From assembly GCA_964494345.1 (NCBI GenBank), contig CAZBSI010000001.1, forward strand, positions 248,001 to 312,000: a DNA stretch of 64,000 nucleotides, given 5' to 3'. The notes under the pieces are model-generated. The model ran no database searches. It was not told the DNA's origin and saw nothing but the letters and a program-made list of their open reading frames with translations. Numbering within the stretch: position 1 is the first letter of the stretch; every line of letters starts with the position of its first letter. The stretch comes from DTKD01 sp964494345. GTDB lineage: Bacteria > Armatimonadota > UBA5829. Of this stretch, positions 57,868 through 64,000 are shown one piece after another. The position numbers were made by a program, and so were the translations under genes.

Positions 57868-60800
57868 CTACCAGGGAGCGCCATACAATGCGAAGCAGGC
57901 CCAGTAGAACGGGTGAGCGTAGGTCTTCTCGGAGATCATCTTCACCTGAGCCGCTTGCAGCGCGCCGGTGCGACTCTTGCCTCTTACCAGGGTGCGGTAG
58001 AAGTCTCCCATAAGATTAGAAGTAGAGGCGTCGGCCACTTTCCATATCCCACCCAGCACGGACTTTGCTCCCATAAGCGAGAAAACCTCTGCCGCGCGAG
58101 AAGGTCCGAACTCAAGCGGATTGGCAGATGCGGCAGAATCACAAGCCGACAACACCACCAACTGCAGGTGCGGATTGGTGACGGCGGACAACTCCTGAAC
58201 TGTTATTGCGGCGTTTGAAACCGACTCGCCGGCGAGTTGCAGGACGAATTTCGATGGGTTGGCATTGATGTTATAATGCAGTGCGATGTGCAATATGCTG
58301 GCTTTATCGCATTCCTTGATAAAATTGGCGACGGTGGCCCGCTGCCCGACATACACCTGGCTGTTAAAATATAGCTTGCCCAGCATGGTCGCTTCCTTGC
58401 GCGCACCCGGCAGATCACCGGCGGGATCGGCGAAAATAGCCAACCTGTCGGAGTTTTGCTCTATAGGTCGAGTATCTTTTTTAACCAGATCACCAAGCAT
58501 ATCCTCAGCCAAATAGCCTATCTCATAGTCCTGCACCATGAATCTCGGCACACCATTGGATTCTGCTGAAATAAGCGCATGCACCGGCACACCTGTCAGC
58601 TCATCAGGCAAGGCGAACATCAGTATCTGACTTGTCGAAAAGGACTTCGAGATGGGTTTTATCAACGCCTTATAAAGCTCTGCCAGTGGCTCTTTGATCT
58701 CAAGGAATGCCGGTTCGCGCCAGTCATTAATTGGAGGCAACGGGATTCCAGCGCTGAGGTTCTGTTCGCAGGATTTGATACGATTTCTCAGTGCAGCCGC
58801 CAGAGATATTATCTTCTTGGGCGGCGTATCCAACTCCCACACCTCCGACACTCCATTACCGCTCACAAATGCGAAAGCCGATTGGTTTGTGAGCAAATAT
58901 TCGATTATCAACGCCTTTTTGGGCAGGTTGTTGCGAGATTTGTATAGCTCAATCAGCGGGTTAATTGGCAGCGCGTTATACTGAACCGGGTAACGCTCAC
59001 GCAATATCGCACTCCGGGAAGAAAAATCAGGCCAATTATCCGCCAGCAAAGTCGGGCCGTTCAGAGTCTGTGTAGACGATCCCTGTGCGGGGTCGGCGCC
59101 CATCATATCAACGGATTTAGCGAACTCGGCCACGGCCGGGTCTGTCGACGACCTCAATCGAGAGAGCAATTCGCTTACCCAAGTGTAATGACGCGCCTTA
59201 GTGAGCAGATTTTTCGCTGCATCGGCCCTGTCGTCCCGGATATATGCTATCGCCAACTCCTGATACAATCCCATCATCAAGCGGGCGCGTTCGGGGCTGA
59301 TATTTGGGTCTACATTCTCGTCGGCATATTGAGTCTCTATTTCTTTCAGGTCCTTTTCCAGCACCCTGGCCGCCTCGGCGGGTTTGTCCAAAGAGTCCAA
59401 TGCGCTTGCCAGTTTAAGAGAAACCCCGGCAGCCGCCCAGGGGTCGCCGACTTGTGTTGAATATCTCTCAAGAGCCTTTTGGAAGTCCTGCACCGCGGCT
59501 TCATATCTGCCGTGGCTGGCAAGCAAAGTCCCCCTGACTTCCAACACATCGGCAGCACCGCGCACGTTGCCGGACTGCTCCATTATGTTCCAAAACTCAG
59601 CCAGAGTATCAAGCGCGTTGTCGAGGTCGCCGACATCAATAAACGACTGCACCATCTCCCTCATAATCTCCGCGCCGAGCACTTTTCTGTTGGTCTTAAG
59701 CGCCAGCGTAGCTGCCTCCATCCGCCTGGCGAGCGCGTCTGCAGATCTCTTCTGTGCGTCGTAGGTGTTTGCCAATGATCTAAGGCATCTTATCTGACCA
59801 TCAATCGAAGAAGTGCTTTTATAAATATCCAGCAATTTAAGCAAAATATCAGCAGCCTTATCGCTCTTGCCCAATTGCACCAGCGCATCAGCGCCGCGTT
59901 CTGTGGCAGCGTAAAGTTTTGCCTGTTCGTCTTTCGGCACAGGAGTATCTGAGCAGAGTTTGGCTAAAGCAGATTCTGCCGATTTTCCGGCATCGGTCAG
60001 GATTTTATCCCGTTTATCTGATTCTTCTTTCGCCCTGGCAGGCAGATTGGAGGCGTCATACGCAGCAGATAAGCTGCTGTGGACCTGCGCCACCAGCAAC
60101 GGATCGTCGCACTGCTCCCCCGCTCGTGCCGCCGCGTTGAGCAGTTCTATAGCTTTGGGAAGATTATTCTGACTGCGGTATAGATTAGAAACTGTGATCA
60201 GGTTTTTTATCAGTTCGTTATATGATTTCGTCATAGCGGCGGCTTCGCGTAGTTTATCGAGGCCGGCATTGACGAGCTCCAGGGATTTCTGCGTATCCCC
60301 AGCCGCGCTTTGGGCCTCGCTTGCGCGGATAAACTCCCTGCCCGCCATCAAACGATACCGGCTCTCAGCCGGATTTTGCTTCGCCAACTGGCTCCACAAT
60401 CGAGCAGCCAGGCTATAGTTCTGCGTCGCAACCAGCCATCTGCCCATCTCCGCGCCGAGATTGCCGTATTCGTCATAAGCAATCGCAGCAGCCTCGTTGC
60501 AATCATACGCAGAAAATATCAACCCAGCGCGGCCGTAGCACTCCTCCGCCAGGCGGTACCGCGACATATCATAGTGATACTGCCGCCCCAGGATCGTACA
60601 CACCAGAGCCTCTGTCAAGTCGAGATGAAGTTCTCTGGATTTATCCAGCACGCTGGTAAGCGCGTTGACGGATTGGATCGGCGACGAGTTACGATAATCC
60701 AGCGCCATTCCGATTTGCCTGCGCAGTTCCGTAAGCTGTGTCACGCGTGTCGTATCAGCCGGAATAGCCGCCGGGCCTATGATTTCTGAGGTCGAAAACG

Positions 60801-61110
60801 TCTCCTGTGTCCAGTTGACCAGCCCATCAGATAGCACGTGTGACGCTGCTGTAATCACCGCGTCGGCGTTCTTGATATCTACTGGCATATTCACGGTGGC
60901 AGCGGCCCATCTATAAATCACAAGATCAAGCGCCAGTTCGGTCAAGTCAGCGCGGTTTGATTTGACGTAGGTCGATGCTTTGGAGGGCGTTACTATGAGG
61001 TCGTCAAGGATGCGAGCTTTATCGGTAGTTGCGCCAAAAACTGATGCCCCGGCGCAAATTAAAGCCAGCAGCAGAAGTGCCACGAATGTTGTGGTTCTCC
61101 GAGTCAACAT
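57868..61110 (-). CDS. Secreted TPR-CHAT protease-like protein
   Basis: CHAT domains are caspase-fold cysteine proteases that cleave partner proteins. This 1080-aa protein has a signal peptide (TTFVALLLLALICAGASVFG) and about 650 residues of TPR-like helix pairs (CNEAAAIAYDEYGNLGAEMG, EAAVQDFQKALERYSTQVGD). The C-terminal CHAT domain runs from about residue 800 to the end. The catalytic His is in ILHIALHYN (His945), the catalytic Cys in VVLSACDSAAS (Cys990), and the family block GAKSVLGGIWKVAD and FYRTLVRG follow. The dyad looks intact. Export separates it from cytoplasmic CHAT defence proteins such as Craspase. It diverges from the exporter operon at 61255, but no substrate gene is adjacent. 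Confidence 0.87.
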   Translation of the reverse strand: MLTRRTTTFVALLLLALICAGASVFGATTDKARILDDLIVTPSKASTYVKSNRADLTELALDLVIYRWAAATVNMPVDIKNADAVITAASHVLSDGLVNWTQETFSTSEIIGPAAIPADTTRVTQLTELRRQIGMALDYRNSSPIQSVNALTSVLDKSRELHLDLTEALVCTILGRQYHYDMSRYRLAEECYGRAGLIFSAYDCNEAAAIAYDEYGNLGAEMGRWLVATQNYSLAARLWSQLAKQNPAESRYRLMAGREFIRASEAQSAAGDTQKSLELVNAGLDKLREAAAMTKSYNELIKNLITVSNLYRSQNNLPKAIELLNAAARAGEQCDDPLLVAQVHSSLSAAYDASNLPARAKEESDKRDKILTDAGKSAESALAKLCSDTPVPKDEQAKLYAATERGADALVQLGKSDKAADILLKLLDIYKSTSSIDGQIRCLRSLANTYDAQKRSADALARRMEAATLALKTNRKVLGAEIMREMVQSFIDVGDLDNALDTLAEFWNIMEQSGNVRGAADVLEVRGTLLASHGRYEAAVQDFQKALERYSTQVGDPWAAAGVSLKLASALDSLDKPAEAARVLEKDLKEIETQYADENVDPNISPERARLMMGLYQELAIAYIRDDRADAAKNLLTKARHYTWVSELLSRLRSSTDPAVAEFAKSVDMMGADPAQGSSTQTLNGPTLLADNWPDFSSRSAILRERYPVQYNALPINPLIELYKSRNNLPKKALIIEYLLTNQSAFAFVSGNGVSEVWELDTPPKKIISLAAALRNRIKSCEQNLSAGIPLPPINDWREPAFLEIKEPLAELYKALIKPISKSFSTSQILMFALPDELTGVPVHALISAESNGVPRFMVQDYEIGYLAEDMLGDLVKKDTRPIEQNSDRLAIFADPAGDLPGARKEATMLGKLYFNSQVYVGQRATVANFIKECDKASILHIALHYNINANPSKFVLQLAGESVSNAAITVQELSAVTNPHLQLVVLSACDSAASANPLEFGPSRAAEVFSLMGAKSVLGGIWKVADASTSNLMGDFYRTLVRGKSRTGALQAAQVKMISEKTYAHPFYWACFALYGAPW

Positions 61111-61160
61111 ACCAGCCTCTGCAATGAATTAATCAATTTTACCACGAGATGCGCTATCGC

Positions 61161-61169
61161 TGCTATAAT
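61161..61169 (+). promoter_or_regulatory. Extended -10 promoter of the exporter operon
   Basis: TGCTATAAT with a perfect -10 at 61164-61169. A -35 is weak or absent. The predicted transcript start is at about 61176, giving a leader of about 80 nt before the ATG at 61255. Confidence 0.55.
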
Positions 61170-61254
61170 GGCTTAGCAGTACTCGTGGGCAGCTCGCAAT
61201 TCTGAACCTGTACCTGCATTGGAAGAGTATCTTATTAATAGGGGGGCGGCAAAA

Positions 61255-62718
61255 ATGGCTCTCAAATTAGAAAACGCAAAAAAGTTGAAACTGATCCGCG
61301 TTATCGTGCCTTTACTTATTATAGCAGTAGTTGCCGGGATCGTCATTCGCAGCAAAATGGCGGCCAGCCAAAACACGGATACTGCAGTAATGGCCAGCGG
61401 CACGATTGAGGCGATCGAGACGGACATAAGCCCCAGGCTCCCCGGACAGATCGTAGCGCTGAAAGTCGATGAAGGGGACAAGGTAAAAAAGGGGCAGGTA
61501 ATTGCTCTGCTCGACGACACCGAGTTGCGCACTCAGGTTGGTCAAGCGCAAGGTGCGTTGCTCACCGCACAAGCAAGGCTGGACGATCTATTGGCTGGCA
61601 GCCGGGAAGAGCAGATACGACAGGCAAGGGCAGAGTATAACAAAGCCTTGACAACCCTCAGCGGAGCCAAGGACCTATACAATACCACTCAGGAGTCGCA
61701 TCAAAAGAGCGCCGAACTTAAAGTGAATCTCACCAACGCGGAATCCTCCTTTAAAGCAGCCGAAAAGGAACGCTCTGCCGCGGCGGCTCGGCTTTCTTTA
61801 GTAAAACAAGGGCCGCGCAAGGAGGAAATTGACACTCTCAAGGCACAACTGGATCAGGCCAAAGCGCATCGCAAAAACGCAGAGTCCGAGTATGATCGCT
61901 ATTCACTGCTGTTCAAAGATGGCGCCATATCCAAACAGCAGCTCGACAACGCGCTGGCAGCTCGAGATTCTGCAAGAGGAATGGTGGATGCGGCGGAAGC
62001 CAGACACCAGCAAGCTTTGACAGGGTCGCGGCCGGAGGAGATTCAGGAGGCCGAGGCTCGATTGGCCCAGGCGGAGGCCCGTCTGCAGGGAGCAAAAGAG
62101 TCTCTTGCGTCATATAAGCAAATATACGCCGATCGTTTGGATTCCAGGCGCCAGTTGGAAACTGCCAAAAGCAATTACGAAGCCGCGCAATCCCAATCAC
62201 AAGCCGCAAAAGCCCAATTGGACTTGCTGGTTGCTGGGGCGACTAAGGATGCAATAGAAGCGGCGCGTGGACAAGTGGAACAATCAAAAAACGTTTTGGC
62301 GGCAGCAAAGACCAATTTATCCTATACCGCAATTACCGCACCCGCGGACGGCGTTGTAAATGTGAAATACAGGGAGCTTGGCGAGTTTGTTTCGCCAGGT
62401 ATGCCGATTGTAAAAATCGCCAGCCTCAATCGAGTTTGGCTCCGAGTATATGCCCCGCTTCCCACCCTTGGAAAAGTGAAAGTCGGACAGACCGCGCTGG
62501 TTCGTGCGGATACGTATCGCGGCAAGGTCTACCGGGGCAGAGTCAGCAGCATTTCGGAAGAGCCCGAATTTACTCCTAAAAACGTCCAGACTACCGAAGA
62601 ACGAGTAAAACTGGTCTACTCGGTGCGGATTGATCTTGACAACGCCGCCCAGGAACTCAAACCGGGGATGCCTGCGGATGCCGAAATTCATTTGGCAGGG
62701 CATTCTTCTGCGAGGTAG
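61255..62718 (+). CDS. HlyD-family periplasmic adaptor of an ABC exporter
   Basis: Membrane fusion protein that links inner-membrane ABC components to export across the envelope, comparable to YbhG. The 487-aa product has one N-terminal membrane helix (VIVPLLIIAVVAGIVI). A split biotinyl-lipoyl domain (ISPRLPGQIVALKVDEGDKV and AITAPADGVVNVKYRELGEF) flanks a long alpha-hairpin (about residues 90-330, many AEARLAQAEARLQ-type heptads). The beta-barrel end follows (VWLRVYAPLPTLGKVKVGQT). The hairpin is unusually long, with several repeated helical modules. GGGGGGCGG precedes the ATG at 61255; the frame opens earlier at 61219. It is followed 4 nt later by two ATPase genes. Confidence 0.9.
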   Translation: MALKLENAKKLKLIRVIVPLLIIAVVAGIVIRSKMAASQNTDTAVMASGTIEAIETDISPRLPGQIVALKVDEGDKVKKGQVIALLDDTELRTQVGQAQGALLTAQARLDDLLAGSREEQIRQARAEYNKALTTLSGAKDLYNTTQESHQKSAELKVNLTNAESSFKAAEKERSAAAARLSLVKQGPRKEEIDTLKAQLDQAKAHRKNAESEYDRYSLLFKDGAISKQQLDNALAARDSARGMVDAAEARHQQALTGSRPEEIQEAEARLAQAEARLQGAKESLASYKQIYADRLDSRRQLETAKSNYEAAQSQSQAAKAQLDLLVAGATKDAIEAARGQVEQSKNVLAAAKTNLSYTAITAPADGVVNVKYRELGEFVSPGMPIVKIASLNRVWLRVYAPLPTLGKVKVGQTALVRADTYRGKVYRGRVSSISEEPEFTPKNVQTTEERVKLVYSVRIDLDNAAQELKPGMPADAEIHLAGHSSAR

Positions 62719-62722
62719 GCTG

Positions 62723-63682
62723 GTGAACAGTCCACTGGTTATTCAGATAGGCGGGCTGAGCAAACAATTTGGAGAATTGCGCGCTGTCGATGGCGTCGAT
62801 TTGCAGGTTAGTGAAGGGGAAATATTCGGCTTGCTCGGCCCAGACGGCGCAGGCAAGACCACCACTATCCGAATGCTAGTCGGAATTATGGAGCCCACCA
62901 CTGGCTCGGGATCTGTGCTGGGTTGGGATCTAATCACCCAAAGAGAAGAGATAAAAAAGCAAATCGGATACATGTCGCAGAGGTTCAGCCTTTACGGCGA
63001 CCTCACAGTGGCAGAAAACCTGGATTTCTTTTCTGAAATATACGAAGTGCCCGTAACTGAACGTGCCGAGCGCGAACAGAGGATGCTGGATTTCAGCCGC
63101 CTGCAACCGTTTGTCGATAGATTGGCGCAGGACCTCTCTGGAGGTATGAAACAAAAACTGGCCCTTGCCTGCACTTTAATGCACACCCCCTCACTGCTGT
63201 TTCTCGACGAACCCACCACCGGAGTCGACCCGGTATCAAGACGCGACTTCTGGAAGATACTCTATCAGTTAGTCGCAGAGGGTATGACAATCGTCCTCAG
63301 CACGCCCTATATGGACGAGGCCGAACGTTGCAACCGCATTGCCATGATGGACAACGGCAAGATTGTCAAAATCGACACCCCTGCCGCATTGAAACAAAGC
63401 GTCACCGGAAGCATTCTCGATGTTTACGCGGAGCCTCAGCGCGCGGCACAGGAGATATTGAGCGGCTTAAGCAATGTGCGCAGCGTTCAAGTCTTTGGCG
63501 GCAGCCTGCACGTGCTATGTGATGACGCCGATTCGACCAAATCGCAGGCTGTGGCCGCTTTGAATGCCGCAAATATCCGCGTTGACGACATCAGGGTGCT
63601 GTCGGCTGGTTTAGAGGATGCGTTTGTGTCGATCATCGAGCAATCGAGAGCCGCCGAAGAAGGCAGGTCGCATGATGCCTGA
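62723..63682 (+). CDS. ABC transporter ATP-binding protein (exporter, YbhF N-half-like)
   Basis: 319-aa ATPase of the drug/antibiotic exporter class. Walker A is GLLGPDGAGKTTTIRM (Asp replaces the more common Asn), Q-loop IGYMSQRFSLYGDLTV, signature LSGGMKQKLALA, Walker B SLLFLDEPTTGVDP, and a C-terminal extension of about 80 residues usual for DrrA-like proteins. The GTG at 62723 with GAGGT upstream is chosen; an ATG further upstream lies in the adaptor gene. The next gene encodes a second, similar ATPase and overlaps by 11 nt. In E. coli YbhF these two halves are one chain. Confidence 0.92.
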   Translation: MNSPLVIQIGGLSKQFGELRAVDGVDLQVSEGEIFGLLGPDGAGKTTTIRMLVGIMEPTTGSGSVLGWDLITQREEIKKQIGYMSQRFSLYGDLTVAENLDFFSEIYEVPVTERAEREQRMLDFSRLQPFVDRLAQDLSGGMKQKLALACTLMHTPSLLFLDEPTTGVDPVSRRDFWKILYQLVAEGMTIVLSTPYMDEAERCNRIAMMDNGKIVKIDTPAALKQSVTGSILDVYAEPQRAAQEILSGLSNVRSVQVFGGSLHVLCDDADSTKSQAVAALNAANIRVDDIRVLSAGLEDAFVSIIEQSRAAEEGRSHDA

Positions 63683-64000
63683 GACAGTTGTGCAAGTGCA
63701 GCATTTGGTGAAGCAATTCGGCTCATTTAAGGCTGTCGATGACGTATCCTTCGATGTTTATAAAGGGGAGATATTCGGATTTCTAGGGCCGAACGGCGCC
63801 GGGAAATCGACCACTATCCGAATGCTGTGCGGTCTGATTACCCCTACATCCGGAGCAGGGAGCGTGGCGGGATTGGATATTATGACCCAGTCCGAGCAGA
63901 TAAAGTCGCGCATCGGCTATATGTCCCAGCGTTTTTCTCTTTATGAAGATTTGACTGTGGCAGAGAACATCGAATTTTATGCCGGCATTTATAACGTGCG
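63672..64000 (+). CDS. Second ABC ATPase of the exporter, cut by the window end
   Basis: Only the first 109 codons are present. They show LVKQFGSFKAVDDVSFDVYK, a canonical Walker A (GFLGPNGAGKSTTIRMLCG) and the Q-loop YMSQRFSLYEDLTVAENIEF, very similar to the preceding ATPase, so the pair arose by duplication. The start is ATG 63672 or 63675, overlapping the upstream stop. Permease genes (YbhS/YbhR-like) are expected just beyond the window. Confidence 0.9.
   Translation, partial: MMPETVVQVQHLVKQFGSFKAVDDVSFDVYKGEIFGFLGPNGAGKSTTIRMLCGLITPTSGAGSVAGLDIMTQSEQIKSRIGYMSQRFSLYEDLTVAENIEFYAGIYNV

Overview
The window is a chromosomal segment of a free-living, probably Gram-negative-type bacterium with balanced to slightly GC-rich DNA. 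Most genes carry good AGGAGG-type ribosome binding sites with ATG, GTG or TTG starts. A minority instead have a -10 box 6 to 10 nt before the ATG and no Shine-Dalgarno, as expected for leaderless mRNAs. Gene orders such as hisC-aroF-tyrA-cmk-plsC and rpsO-pnp-M16-dapB-asd-rnj, the secreted GH78 and GH106-like glycosidases, DUF1844, the RCC1-repeat and CHAT-TPR exported proteins, and an HlyD/double-ABC exporter point to Armatimonadota or a nearby deep-branching lineage. This placement is an inference; no rRNA gene is present to test it.

Layout. 0-1.6 kb: two secreted paralogues with repeated WxxIA-type helices. 1.7-5.4 kb: a SpoU-type rRNA methyltransferase, then a tightly overlapping four-gene operon (GCS2-type ligase, phosphatidylserine decarboxylase-like protein, membrane-anchored coiled coil, GT2 glycosyltransferase). 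5.5-6.3 kb: CD225 and DUF2752 membrane proteins. 6.3-13.4 kb, minus strand: ligA-vanZ-like-DUF1844-methyltransferase, mscL, and a GH78 rhamnosidase. 13.9-17.1 kb: a RecQ helicase fused to a ComFC-like phosphoribosyltransferase, followed by a DprA-like gene; this resembles a compact ssDNA-processing or defence module. 17.3-24.5 kb: catalase, dnaN, aromatic amino-acid genes, cmk and plsC. 24.6-33.4 kb: secreted RCC1 propeller, amidohydrolase, CPBP protein, a tandem heptamer repeat with hairpins, and a large GH106-like enzyme.

33.4-38.2 kb: a minus-strand his cluster (hisD, hisB, hisA and a second HisA-like protein that has lost catalytic residues), interrupted by an opposing DUF6978/DUF1828-DUF1829 pair. 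38.2-41.4 kb: dCMP deaminase, HAD phosphatase, ParB-like protein and an MtrA-like/thymidylate-synthase fusion, which look like a dedicated pyrimidine-nucleotide pathway. 41.5-49.8 kb: accessory region with an FAD oxidoreductase, a HEPN-like protein, a broken DUF499 gene, an aldolase/FGGY-kinase pair and several small membrane proteins. It is littered with at least six copies of one short palindromic element. 50-57.5 kb: housekeeping operon rpsO to rnj. 57.9-64 kb: secreted TPR-CHAT protein and the start of an HlyD/ABC/ABC exporter that runs off the window.

The strongest candidates for undescribed biology are the RecQ-ComFC/DprA module, the MtrA-TS/ParB-like/HAD/deaminase cluster, the catalytically altered HisA paralogue, and the palindromic repeat family with its broken DUF499 gene.
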